Source of the DNA: Aquariibacter sp964433315
GTDB lineage: Bacteria > Pseudomonadota > Gammaproteobacteria > Burkholderiales > Burkholderiaceae_C
DNA length: 64,000 nucleotides
Assembly (NCBI GenBank): GCA_964433315.1
Contig: CAYSQO010000004.1
Span: 13,053 to 77,052, forward strand
Direction: 5' to 3'
Below the pieces are notes generated by a model. The model had not been told where the DNA came from. It searched no databases and worked only from the letters and a program-made list of their open reading frames with translations. This document shows, piece by piece, positions 17,339-25,984 of this stretch (its first letter is position 1; every line of letters begins with the position of its first letter). A program made the position numbers and the translations under genes.

Positions 17339-17524
17339 ATGCTGATCGCCCGCCTGGTCGTCGGCCTGCTGCTGCTGGCGTCCATCCTCTGCTTCGCGAT
17401 GGCCATCGGCACCGGGCAGGCGGTCTGGCGCCGCCGCGGGCTCGTCATCCTGAAGTGGACGCTGCTGGCCGGGCTGGGCTTCTTCGGCGTGCTCTTCCTG
17501 GAGCGGCTGGTGGTGATGCTCTGA
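17339..17524 (+). CDS. Small two-helix membrane protein
   Basis: A 61-residue protein with two predicted transmembrane helices, about residues 4-24 (ARLVVGLLLLASILCFAMAI) and 40-60 (WTLLAGLGFFGVLFLERLVV), joined by a basic loop with WRRRG. I do not recognise the family. The ATG at 17339 is preceded by a GCGGAGG-like Shine-Dalgarno, and the gene begins 16 bases after lpxC, so it is probably co-transcribed. It converges on ruvC, and both stop codons lie in one palindrome. Confidence 0.75.
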   Translation: MLIARLVVGLLLLASILCFAMAIGTGQAVWRRRGLVILKWTLLAGLGFFGVLFLERLVVML

Positions 17525-17538
17525 GCCCTCGGGCTCAG
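17521..17538. terminator. Palindrome spanning two convergent stop codons
   Basis: CTGAGCCC-TC-GGGCTCAG is a perfect 8-bp-arm palindrome. It contains the TGA of the small membrane protein gene (17522-17524) in its left arm and the minus-strand stop of ruvC (17535-17537) in its right arm. There is no T-tract, so classical termination is uncertain. Confidence 0.4.
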
Positions 17539-18092
17539 TAGCTGCGCCCGCCGCGGTACTGGCTGTGCGCGCGCCGCTGCAGCGGCGTGACGGCCGCGAT
17601 GGCTGCCTGAGAGCCCCCCACGTGCACGTGGGCGATGGCCAGGCCCAGTGCGTCGGCCGCATCCGGCCCCGGCAGGCCCGGCAGCTTCAGCAGGTGCATG
17701 ACCATGTGCTGCACCTGCTCCTTGCGCGCCTGGCCGGCGCCGACCACGGCCTTCTTCAGCTGGGCCGAGGTGTATTCCGACACCGCGAGCCCGCGGCTGA
17801 CCAGGGCCGCCAGCGCCGCGCCGCGCGCCTGGCCGAGCAGCAGGGTGCTCTGCGGGTTCACGTTGACGAAGACGATCTCCAGCGCGGCCTGTTGCGGTTC
17901 GTAGCGCGCGACGATCTCGCTGACGCCGTCGAAGATCAGCTTGATGCGCCCCGGCAGGTCGCCGTTGGGCAGGCTGTCGGTGCGGATGGTGCCGCTGGCC
18001 AGGTAGCGCAGCTGCGCGCCCTCGGCCTCGATCACGCCGAAGCCGGTGGTGCGCAGGCCGGGGTCGATGCCGAGGACGCGGGTGGCGGGCAT
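17535..18092 (-). CDS. ruvC: Crossover junction endodeoxyribonuclease RuvC
   Basis: Holliday-junction resolvase, 185 residues, the normal size. The RNase H-like acidic residues are present in RVLGIDPGLRTTGFGV (Asp-8), in ALEIVFVNVNPQSTL (Glu, about 68) and in GPDAADALGLAIAH (Asp pair, about 140). The ATG at 18092 starts MPATRVLG; the longer frame is a shadow. In related genomes ruvC is followed by ruvA and ruvB, but here it is the last gene before a convergent pair, so the resolvase has been separated from its branch-migration partners. Confidence 0.95.
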   Translation of the reverse strand: MPATRVLGIDPGLRTTGFGVIEAEGAQLRYLASGTIRTDSLPNGDLPGRIKLIFDGVSEIVARYEPQQAALEIVFVNVNPQSTLLLGQARGAALAALVSRGLAVSEYTSAQLKKAVVGAGQARKEQVQHMVMHLLKLPGLPGPDAADALGLAIAHVHVGGSQAAIAAVTPLQRRAHSQYRGGRSY

Positions 18093-18096
18093 GGGC

Positions 18097-19107
18097 TCAG
18101 CGTCCGAGGCTGAAGTACCAGCGCACGGCGTGGAAGAACACCGGCGCGGCAAAGCACAGCGCGGCGATGCGGTCGAGCAGGCCGACCGCGCCGGTGACCG
18201 TGCCCAGGCCCTCGGCCCCGGCCGGCGCGGCGGCCACGCGGTGGCCCCAGTGGCGCACGCCGGCATCGCGCTTGAGGGCCTGCATGACCAGCTCGCCGAG
18301 CAGGCCGCTGCCGGCGGCGATCAGGGCCAGGCTCATGGCCTGCAGCGGCTTGAAGGGCGTGGCCCAGTACATCAGCGCGCCCGCCAGGCCGGCCGCCAGC
18401 GTGCCGCTGGCCCAGGCCCGCCAGCTGAAGCGGCGGTCGATCTGCCGCACCACCGGCCGGCTGCGCAGCCGCCGGCCGGCCCAGCTCTGCACGATCTGCC
18501 CGAGGCCGACGACGACGACCAGGAAGAAGACCAGGAAGGCCCCCCGCCCGCCATGCCGCGGAAAGCTCAGCAGCAGCAGGGCCGGCGTGTGCGACAGGCC
18601 GTAGACGCAGACCATGATGCCCCACTGGATCTTGGCGTTGCGTTCCAGGAAGCGCAGCGGGTCGCCGGCCAGCGCGCTGGCCACCGGCAGCGCGAAGAAG
18701 GCATAGACCGGGATCATCACGCTGAAGAGGTCGAAGCGCCGCGTGCCCACCAGCAGGTACTGCAGCGGCAGCACGACGAAGAAGGCCAGGATCAGCGCCC
18801 GGTGGTCGCTGCGGCCGGTGTGCATCAGGGTGATGAACTCGCGCAGCGCCAGGAAGCTGAACAGGCCGAAGAGCAGGGTGGCTCCCAGCGGCCCGCCGAG
18901 CCAGGCCAGCCAGAACAGCAGGCTGCCGATCCAGACCGCGCGCAGGTCGCGCCGCAGGCCGGCCAGGCTCAGGCGCTGAGCCGGGCTGGGGTCGGGTCGC
19001 AGGCTGCGCAGGACCAGGGCCAGGCTGGCCAGGGTCAGCAGGCCGAAGACGAGCAGGAACAGCAGGCCGGTCTGCTGGCTGGCGCTGAGCTCGCGCAGTT
19101 CTCCCAT
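18097..19107 (-). CDS. CdsA-like phosphatidate cytidylyltransferase (YnbB type)
   Basis: A 336-residue integral membrane protein with about eight hydrophobic segments. It resembles the CTP transferase 1 family, which makes CDP-diacylglycerol: the C-terminal stretch KRDAGVRHWG ... GLLDR keeps the Lys-Arg-Asp start and the Asp-Arg end of the CdsA signature, though the HGG part is degenerate. Length and the plsC-like neighbour suggest the accessory YnbB group rather than the essential CdsA, which would be expected elsewhere. It lies 7 bases after the acyltransferase gene and 4 bases before ruvC, so it is part of this operon. Confidence 0.8.
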   Translation of the reverse strand: MGELRELSASQQTGLLFLLVFGLLTLASLALVLRSLRPDPSPAQRLSLAGLRRDLRAVWIGSLLFWLAWLGGPLGATLLFGLFSFLALREFITLMHTGRSDHRALILAFFVVLPLQYLLVGTRRFDLFSVMIPVYAFFALPVASALAGDPLRFLERNAKIQWGIMVCVYGLSHTPALLLLSFPRHGGRGAFLVFFLVVVVGLGQIVQSWAGRRLRSRPVVRQIDRRFSWRAWASGTLAAGLAGALMYWATPFKPLQAMSLALIAAGSGLLGELVMQALKRDAGVRHWGHRVAAAPAGAEGLGTVTGAVGLLDRIAALCFAAPVFFHAVRWYFSLGR

Positions 19108-19114
19108 GGCGGCC

Positions 19115-19753
19115 TCAGGGGCTGGCCGGCCGCAGGGCCAGCACGGCGGCGCGCGCGCGCGCCAGGAAGTCGCGCTTGTCCTCGTCCCCGGCCGGGGGCG
19201 CCAGCGGCGCGCCGAAGCTGACCGTGCAGAGGATGGGCACCGGCACGACCTCGCCCTTGGGCATGACGCGCTGCACGTTGTCGATCCAGGCCGGGATCAG
19301 CACCGCCTGCGGGAACTGCCGGGCCAGGTGGTAGAGCCCGGTCTTGAAGGCCTGCGGCTCGCCCAGGTTGCTGCGCGTGCCCTCGGGGAAGATCACCAGC
19401 GAGTCGCCGGCGGCCAGGGCCTCGGCCAGGGGCTCCAGCGGGTCCTGGTCGTCCGTGCGGGTGCGGCTGACGTAGACGGCGCGGAAGACCTCGCGGGTGA
19501 TCCAGTGCTTGAGCGGGCCGGTGGTCCAGTAGTCCTGGGCCGCGATTGGCCGGGTGCGGGCGCGCAGCTCGCGCGGCAGTGCGCACCAGATCAGCACCCA
19601 GTCCAGGTGGCTCTGGTGGTTGGCGAAGTAGATGCGCTGCTCGTCCTTCGGCACGCAGCCCAGCCAGTGGCCCTGGGCCCCGGTGACCAAGCGTGCGATG
19701 AAGGACAGCAGCCAGCCGGCGAGGGCGGCAAGCCCGGTGTTCATGCGCTGCAT
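19115..19753 (-). CDS. PlsC-like 1-acyl-glycerol-3-phosphate acyltransferase
   Basis: A 212-residue acyltransferase with an N-terminal hydrophobic segment (ALAGWLLSFIARLV). The catalytic HxxxxD motif is seen as FANHQSHLDWV (about residue 46), and the substrate-binding motif as VIFPEGTRS (about 120), the two marks of the PlsC/AGPAT family. The likely product is phosphatidate, which the CdsA-like enzyme encoded next could activate. An alternative ATG at 19744 would shorten it by three residues. The pair sits between purH and ruvC. Confidence 0.88.
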   Translation of the reverse strand: MQRMNTGLAALAGWLLSFIARLVTGAQGHWLGCVPKDEQRIYFANHQSHLDWVLIWCALPRELRARTRPIAAQDYWTTGPLKHWITREVFRAVYVSRTRTDDQDPLEPLAEALAAGDSLVIFPEGTRSNLGEPQAFKTGLYHLARQFPQAVLIPAWIDNVQRVMPKGEVVPVPILCTVSFGAPLAPPAGDEDKRDFLARARAAVLALRPASP

Positions 19754-19853
19754 GCTAGCGGCCGGGCGCGTCGGCCCGGCCCCGCGGCGGCCCGGCTTGA
19801 CGGCAGACGCCGGGCCGGGGCCGGGGCCGGGCGGCGCGGGCCGCCGTTCCGGC

Positions 19854-21479
19854 TCAATGGCGGAAGTGCCGCACGCCGGTGAAGACCATGGCCACGCCGC
19901 GCTCGTTGGCCGCGGCGATGACTTCCTCGTCGCGCATCGAGCCGCCCGGCTGGATGACCGCGCTGGCGCCGGCGTCGGCCAGCACGTCCAGGCCGTCGCG
20001 GAAGGGGAAGAAGGCGTCGCTGGCGACCACCGAGCCCTGCAGGCTCAGGCCGGCATGCTGGGCCTTGATGCCGGCGATGCGCACGCTGTCCAGGCGGCTC
20101 ATCTGCCCGGCGCCCACGCCCAGGGTGCGGCCGCCGCCGCAGAAGACGATGGCGTTGCTCTTCACGAACTTGGCCACCTTCCAGGCGAACAGCAGGTCGG
20201 TGATCTGGGCCGGCGTCGGCTTCAGCGTGGTGACGACCCGCAGGTCGGCCGCGGTGAGGACCGCGTTGTCCGCGCTCTGGATCAGCAGGCCCGAGCCGAT
20301 GCGCTTGACGTCCTGCGCGTTCTGGCCGCGCGCCCAGGGCGTGGTGCCGTCGCGCTGCACGGCGTCGAGCGGGATCTCCAGCACCCGGGTGTTGGCCTTG
20401 GCGGCCAGGATCGTCAGCGCCTCGGCGCTGTAGCCCGGGGCGATCAGCACTTCCATGAACTGCTTGCTGACGGCCTCGGCCGCCGCGGCGTCCACCGGCA
20501 CGTTGAAGGCGATGATGCCGCCGAAGGCCGAGGTCGGGTCGGTGGCGAAGGCGCCGGCGTAGGCCGCCGCCGCCGTGGCGCCCAGGGCCACGCCGCAGGG
20601 GTTGGCGTGCTTGACGATCACGCACGCGGGGCCGTCGTGGGCGCCATCGAAGGCCTTGACCGCCTCCCAGGCCGCATCGGCATCGGCCAGGTTGTTGTAG
20701 CTCAGCTCCTTGCCCTGGTGCTGCTTGGCGGTGACCAGCGAGCCGGGGGCGGGGAAGAGGTCGCGATAGACGGCGGCCTGCTGGTGCGGGTTCTCGCCGT
20801 AGCGCAGGTCCTGCAGCTTGACGAAGCGGCCGTTGCTCTGCGCCGGGAAGGCGCTGCGGGCCGGCACGGCGGCGTCATCGGCCGGCAGCTCGAGGGCCGA
20901 CAGGTAGTCGCTGATCGCCGCGTCGTAGTTGCTGATGCGGTTGAAGGCGGCCACGGCCAGGGCGAAGCGGGTCGCGCGCTGCACGGCGCCGTGGGCGCGC
21001 AGTTCGGCCAGCACGCCGGCGTACTGGCCGGCATCGGTCAGCACGGCCACGTCGTTCCAGTTCTTGGCGGCCGAGCGCACCATGGCCGGCCCGCCGATGT
21101 CGATGTTCTCGATCGCGTCGCCCAGGGTGCAGCCGGCCTTCGCGACGGTGGCCTCGAAGGGGTAGAGGTTGACGACCAGCAGGTCGATCGTCGCGATGCC
21201 GTGGGTGCTGAGCGCGTCGCGGTGCGCGGCCAGGTCGCGGCGGGCCAGCAGGCCGCCGTGGATCTTGGGGTGCAGGGTCTTGACGCGGCCGTCGAGCATT
21301 TCCGGGAAGCCGGTGTGCTCGGCCACCTCGGTCACGGGCAGGCCGGCCTCGGCCAGCAGCTTGGCGGTGCCGCCGGTGGACAGCAGCTTCACGCCCAGGG
21401 CGTGCAGGCCCTGCGCGAGTTCGACGATGCCGGTCTTGTCGGAGACCGAGAGCAGGGCGCTGAGATGCGAGAGGTTCAT
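19854..21479 (-). CDS. purH: Bifunctional AICAR transformylase / IMP cyclohydrolase
   Basis: Catalyses the last two steps of purine synthesis, formylating AICAR and closing the ring to IMP. The 541-residue protein has an N-terminal MGS-like cyclohydrolase domain (about 1-150, with LLSVSDKTGIVELAQGL and STGGTAKLLAEAG) and a C-terminal transformylase domain with the conserved Lys-His element VIVKHANPCGVA. The end, with IQPGGSMRDEEVIAAANE and AMVFTGVRHFRH, is standard. The ATG at 21479 lies 5 bases after fis. It is about 15-20 residues longer than many homologues. Confidence 0.97.
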   Translation of the reverse strand: MNLSHLSALLSVSDKTGIVELAQGLHALGVKLLSTGGTAKLLAEAGLPVTEVAEHTGFPEMLDGRVKTLHPKIHGGLLARRDLAAHRDALSTHGIATIDLLVVNLYPFEATVAKAGCTLGDAIENIDIGGPAMVRSAAKNWNDVAVLTDAGQYAGVLAELRAHGAVQRATRFALAVAAFNRISNYDAAISDYLSALELPADDAAVPARSAFPAQSNGRFVKLQDLRYGENPHQQAAVYRDLFPAPGSLVTAKQHQGKELSYNNLADADAAWEAVKAFDGAHDGPACVIVKHANPCGVALGATAAAAYAGAFATDPTSAFGGIIAFNVPVDAAAAEAVSKQFMEVLIAPGYSAEALTILAAKANTRVLEIPLDAVQRDGTTPWARGQNAQDVKRIGSGLLIQSADNAVLTAADLRVVTTLKPTPAQITDLLFAWKVAKFVKSNAIVFCGGGRTLGVGAGQMSRLDSVRIAGIKAQHAGLSLQGSVVASDAFFPFRDGLDVLADAGASAVIQPGGSMRDEEVIAAANERGVAMVFTGVRHFRH

Positions 21480-21484
21480 GGGGT

Positions 21485-21742
21485 TCAGCCGCGCGGGCCG
21501 TCTTGTTTGATGAGCTTGTGCTGCGCCAGCTTGCGGCGCAGGGTGTTGCGGTTGATGCCCAGCCACTCGGCGGCGCGGGACTGGTTGCCCTCGGCCTGCT
21601 GCATGACCACGTCCAGCAGCGGCTTCTCGACCACCTCCATCACCATGTCGTACACGTTGTGCGGCTCGGCGCCGCGCAGGTCCTTGAAATAGCCTTCCAG
21701 GCTGTCGCGGATGCAGCCTTCGATCGTCTTTTTGTTGCTCAT
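21485..21742 (-). CDS. fis: Fis-family nucleoid-associated regulator
   Basis: An 85-residue DNA-binding protein that bends DNA and regulates rRNA and other promoters. The C-terminal helix-turn-helix NQSRAAEWLGINRNTLRRKL is nearly invariant in Fis. The N-terminal beta-hairpin region is present but differs from the enterobacterial version, as is usual in betaproteobacteria. It is encoded 3 bases after dusB and 5 bases before purH; dusB-fis linkage is widely conserved. Confidence 0.95.
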   Translation of the reverse strand: MSNKKTIEGCIRDSLEGYFKDLRGAEPHNVYDMVMEVVEKPLLDVVMQQAEGNQSRAAEWLGINRNTLRRKLAQHKLIKQDGPRG

Positions 21743-21745
21743 GGC

Positions 21746-22828
<1,083 letters not shown>

Positions 22829-22853
22829 GGTGGCCTGCTGAAAAAGGAGGCAG

Positions 22854-22859
22854 AGTATA
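22854..22859 (-). promoter_or_regulatory. Probable -10 box of the dusB-fis-purH operon
   Basis: TATACT on the minus strand, 25 bases before the dusB GTG, in a short AT-richer patch. No convincing -35 is seen at the usual spacing. Confidence 0.5.
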
Positions 22860-22930
22860 GCCAGGGGTTTCTGCGGATCCCGCCCCTCCCGGCGGCGCGG
22901 CGGCAGGGGGGCTCCGGCACACTGCGCGGC

Positions 22931-23503
22931 ATGGATCTGCCCCCCCTGGCCCTGCTGCCCACCGACCCGATGGGCTATCTGGCCGGTCTCTCGCAGGCCC
23001 TGCAGGCCCTGGCCGCGGGCCCCTCGGCCGCGGGGCCGCTGCTGCTGGGGCTGGGCCTGCTGGCCCTGCTGTCGGCCACCCTGCTGCCGGGCGGCTCCGA
23101 GCTGGCGCTGCTGGCCCTGGTGCAGCTGCGGCCCGAGCTGCTGCTGCCGGCCTTCCTGGCCGCGAGCCTGGGCAACACCGCCGGCGGCGCGATCAGCTGG
23201 GCCATGGGGCGCGGCCTGGCGCGGCTGCTGCGACCGGCGGCCGAGGCGGCTGTGCCCACCGGAGCGCCCGGAGCGCCCGGGGCGTCCAGGTCGCCCGAGT
23301 CGCCGGCCCGCCGCCGCGCCCGCGCGCTGCTGGCCCGGCACGGCGCAAAGGCCTGCGCCTTGAGCTGGCTGCCGCTGGTCGGCGATCCGCTGTGCCTGCT
23401 GGCCGGCGCGCTGCGCCTGCCGGCCGGGCCCTGCCTGGCCTGGATGGCGCTGGGCAAGGCCGGCCGCTACGCCCTGCTGCTGGCCCTGGCCCCGGGCGGC
23501 TGA
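22931..23503 (+). CDS. YqaA/DedA-like membrane protein
   Basis: A 190-residue inner-membrane protein. Hydrophobic segments lie at about 34-60 (GPLLLGLGLLALLSATLLPGG), 63-85 and near the C-terminus. The segment LLPGGSELALLALVQLRPEL followed by SLGNTAGGAISWAMGRG matches the YqaA group of SNARE-associated (DedA-like) proteins, with the conserved Gly-Asn-Thr-X-Gly. A poorly conserved stretch rich in Ala, Pro and Gly (about 108-125) interrupts it. The function is unknown; DedA relatives act in lipid scrambling. A CACACT box ends seven bases before the ATG, so the transcript may be leaderless. Confidence 0.8.
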   Translation: MDLPPLALLPTDPMGYLAGLSQALQALAAGPSAAGPLLLGLGLLALLSATLLPGGSELALLALVQLRPELLLPAFLAASLGNTAGGAISWAMGRGLARLLRPAAEAAVPTGAPGAPGASRSPESPARRRARALLARHGAKACALSWLPLVGDPLCLLAGALRLPAGPCLAWMALGKAGRYALLLALAPGG

Positions 23504-23544
23504 GGCCGGCCGCCGGCCGTCACGGCCACGCCCCGGGGCAACCC

Positions 23545-23550
23545 TAGAAT
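23545..23550 (+). promoter_or_regulatory. Probable -10 box of argB
   Basis: TAGAAT, 33 bases before the argB ATG, in the 80-base gap after the YqaA-like gene. No clear -35 hexamer. Confidence 0.45.
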
Positions 23551-23583
23551 TTGCGACCTCTTCTCCACCGGCCGACCTTCGCC

Positions 23584-24486
23584 ATGAGCACCCCGACCCC
23601 CGAGCTGGCCGCGATCGCCCCGCGCGACAAGGCCGAGATCCTGGCCCAGGCCCTGCCCTACATCCGCAAGTTCCACGGCAAGACCATCGTCATCAAGTAC
23701 GGCGGCAACGCCATGACCGATCCGGCCCTGCAGGCCGACTTCGCCGAGGACGTGGTGCTGCTCAAGCTGGTCGGCATGAAGCCCATCGTCGTGCACGGCG
23801 GCGGCCCGCAGATCGACGATGCCCTGGCCAAGATCGGCAAGAAGGGCACCTTCATCCAGGGCATGCGGGTGACCGACGAGGAGACGATGGAGGTCGTCGA
23901 GTGGGTGCTGGGCGGCGAGGTGCAGCAGGACATCGTCGGCCTGATCAACGCCGCCGGGGGCAAGGCCGTGGGCCTGACCGGCCGCGACGGCGCCATGATC
24001 CGCGCCCGCAAGCTCAAGATGCTCGACAAGGACGACCCGAGCAAGGAGCACGACATCGGCCAGGTCGGCGAGATCGAGTCCATCGACCCCAGCGTGGTCC
24101 AGGCCCTGCAGGACGACCAGTTCATCCCGGTCATCAGCCCCATCGGCTTCGGCGAGCGCAACGAGAGCTACAACATCAACGCCGACCTCGTCGCCAGCAA
24201 GCTGGCCACGGTGCTGCGCGCCGAGAAGCTCATGCTGCTGACCAACACCACCGGCGTGCTCGACAAGGCCGGCAAGCTGCTGACCAATCTCTCGGCCCGC
24301 CAGATCGACGAGCTCTTCGCCGACGGCACCATCAGCGGCGGCATGCTGCCCAAGATCGCCGGGGCGCTGGACGCGGCCAAGAGCGGCGTCAACGCCGTCC
24401 ACATCATCGACGGCCGGGTGCCGCACGTGATGCTGCTGGAGGTGCTGACCGACGGCGCCTTCGGCACGATGATCCGCTCGCATTGA
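23584..24486 (+). CDS. argB: Acetylglutamate kinase
   Basis: Second enzyme of arginine synthesis, phosphorylating N-acetylglutamate. The 300-residue amino-acid kinase shows the phosphate-binding KTIVIKYGGNAM (Lys about 37), VVHGGGPQID for the substrate and the C-terminal GGMLPKIAGALDAAKSGV. The N-terminal helix before the kinase core (about residues 14-30) is of the kind found in the hexameric, arginine-inhibited form, so feedback control is likely. The stop overlaps a possible TTG start of the downstream HAD gene. Confidence 0.97.
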   Translation: MSTPTPELAAIAPRDKAEILAQALPYIRKFHGKTIVIKYGGNAMTDPALQADFAEDVVLLKLVGMKPIVVHGGGPQIDDALAKIGKKGTFIQGMRVTDEETMEVVEWVLGGEVQQDIVGLINAAGGKAVGLTGRDGAMIRARKLKMLDKDDPSKEHDIGQVGEIESIDPSVVQALQDDQFIPVISPIGFGERNESYNINADLVASKLATVLRAEKLMLLTNTTGVLDKAGKLLTNLSARQIDELFADGTISGGMLPKIAGALDAAKSGVNAVHIIDGRVPHVMLLEVLTDGAFGTMIRSH

Positions 24487-25322
24487 GCCGCCGGGCCCCG
24501 CAGGCGGGCGGGCGGGGCCGGGCCGCGGCGGCCGGCACGCTGCCGGCCTACGGCGCGCCGCCGGTCGAGCCGGCGGGCTGGCCGCGTCGGCCGGTCTGGT
24601 TCTTCGACCTGGACGACACCCTGCACGATGCGACGCTCGCGGCCTTCGGCCCGCTGAACGGCGCGATGACGGACTACCTGCAGGCCAGCCTGGGCCTGGA
24701 CCGCGCCGCCGCCGACGCCCGGCGCCGGGCCTACTGGCAACGCCACGGCGCGACCCTGCTGGGCCTGATCCGCCATCACGGCACCGACCCCCACCACTTC
24801 CTGGCCGAGACCCACCGCCTGCCCGGCCTGGAAGCCCGGCTGCGCCGGCCGCGCGCCGATGCCCAGGCGCTGGCGCGCCTGCCGGGCCGCAAGTTCGTGC
24901 TGACCAATGGCCCGGCGGCCTATGCCGCGCGCGTGCTGGGCACCCTGGGCTGGCGCGGCTTCGAGGCGGTGATCGCCATCGAGGCCATGCGCGTCTTCGG
25001 CCAGTGGCGGCCCAAGCCCGACGCCCGCATGCTGCGCCACCTGCTGGCGCGGCTGAAGCTGCCCGCCCATCGCGCGGTGCTGGTCGACGACACGCCCGGC
25101 CACCTGCGCGCGGCGCGCCGCGAGGGCTGGCGCACGGTCTGGATGCAGGGCTACCACCGGCCTCAGGCACCGCGGCTGCAGCGCCTGCGCGCGGGGCCGC
25201 AGACCGTGCCCCGGGGCGCGCCGCCGGCCCCGGCCTGGCTGCGCCCCGGCCGTCGGCCGCCCCATGTGTGTGCCAGAATTTCAGGCCTCAACCGCTTGCG
25301 TGCACTCACTTTCCATGTCTGA
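24483..25322 (+). CDS. HAD-superfamily hydrolase, pyrimidine 5'-nucleotidase-like
   Basis: A haloacid dehalogenase-fold phosphatase similar to SDT1-type pyrimidine 5'-nucleotidases. Motif I is FFDLDDTLHDA, motif II FVLTNGPAAY, motif III a lysine in RPKPDARM and motif IV VLVDDTPGHL. The start is uncertain: there is no ATG before the catalytic motif, so I use the TTG at 24483, which overlaps the argB stop (TTGA) and gives 279 residues with a low-complexity leader. The last 50 residues are basic and proline-rich. The 3' end overlaps the start of slmA by 8 bases and holds its promoter. argB-HAD-slmA is a recurring betaproteobacterial order. Confidence 0.82.
   Translation: MSRRAPQAGGRGRAAAAGTLPAYGAPPVEPAGWPRRPVWFFDLDDTLHDATLAAFGPLNGAMTDYLQASLGLDRAAADARRRAYWQRHGATLLGLIRHHGTDPHHFLAETHRLPGLEARLRRPRADAQALARLPGRKFVLTNGPAAYAARVLGTLGWRGFEAVIAIEAMRVFGQWRPKPDARMLRHLLARLKLPAHRAVLVDDTPGHLRAARREGWRTVWMQGYHRPQAPRLQRLRAGPQTVPRGAPPAPAWLRPGRRPPHVCARISGLNRLRALTFHV
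25274..25279 (+). promoter_or_regulatory. Possible -10 box of slmA inside the HAD gene
   Basis: CAGAAT in a locally AT-rich patch, 35 bases before the slmA ATG and inside the 3' end of the upstream coding region. Confidence 0.35.
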
Positions 25323-25971
25323 TGCCCCCGACTTCCCACCGGCCGACCCCGAGGCGTCGCCCGGGCCCGCCGATGCGGCCGCGACGGGACGCAAGCGGCT
25401 CAAGCCGGGCGAGCGCCGCATCCAGATCCTGCAGGCCCTGGCCGCCATGCTGCAGGAGCCGGGAGCCGAGCGGGTCACCACCGCCGCCCTGGCGGCCCGG
25501 CTCGGCCTGAGCGAGGCGGCGCTCTACCGCCACTTCGCGAGCAAGGCCCAGATGTACGAGGGCCTGATCGAGTTCATCGAGTCCAGCCTCTTCGGCCTGG
25601 TCCAGCAGATTGCCGAGCGCGAGCCCGATGGCATGCAGGCCGCCATGCGCATGGTGGCCGTGCTGCTGCAGTTCGGCGAGCGCAACCCGGGCATGGTGCG
25701 GGTGATGGTCGGCGATGCCCTGGTCACCGAGCACGCGCGGCTGATCGCGCGCATGAACCAGTTCTTCGACCGCCTCGAATCGCAGTGCCGCCAGGTGCTG
25801 CGCGCGGCCGCCGAGGCGGCCGGCTCGCCGACGCCCACGGTCGACGCGCAGCTGCGCGCCGCGGCGCTGATCGCGCTGGCCCAGGGCCGGCTGCAGCGCT
25901 TCGCGCGCAGCGATTTCCGCCGCCTGCCGACCGAGCAGCTCGACGCCACCCTGGCCTTGATCGCCCGCTGA
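25315..25971 (+). CDS. slmA: Nucleoid occlusion factor SlmA (TetR family)
   Basis: A 218-residue TetR-fold DNA-binding protein that blocks FtsZ assembly over the nucleoid. The N-terminal helix-turn-helix is plain: ERRIQILQALAAMLQEPG, then VTTAALAARLGLSEAALYRHF, with ASKAQMYEGLIEFIE following; that last run is characteristic of SlmA among TetR proteins. The first 30 residues are a disordered, Pro- and Ala-rich leader. The start at 25315 overlaps the HAD stop. Downstream is a metallophosphoesterase gene 13 bases away. Confidence 0.9.
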   Translation: MSDAPDFPPADPEASPGPADAAATGRKRLKPGERRIQILQALAAMLQEPGAERVTTAALAARLGLSEAALYRHFASKAQMYEGLIEFIESSLFGLVQQIAEREPDGMQAAMRMVAVLLQFGERNPGMVRVMVGDALVTEHARLIARMNQFFDRLESQCRQVLRAAAEAAGSPTPTVDAQLRAAALIALAQGRLQRFARSDFRRLPTEQLDATLALIAR

Positions 25972-25984
25972 GGCCGGGGCCGCG

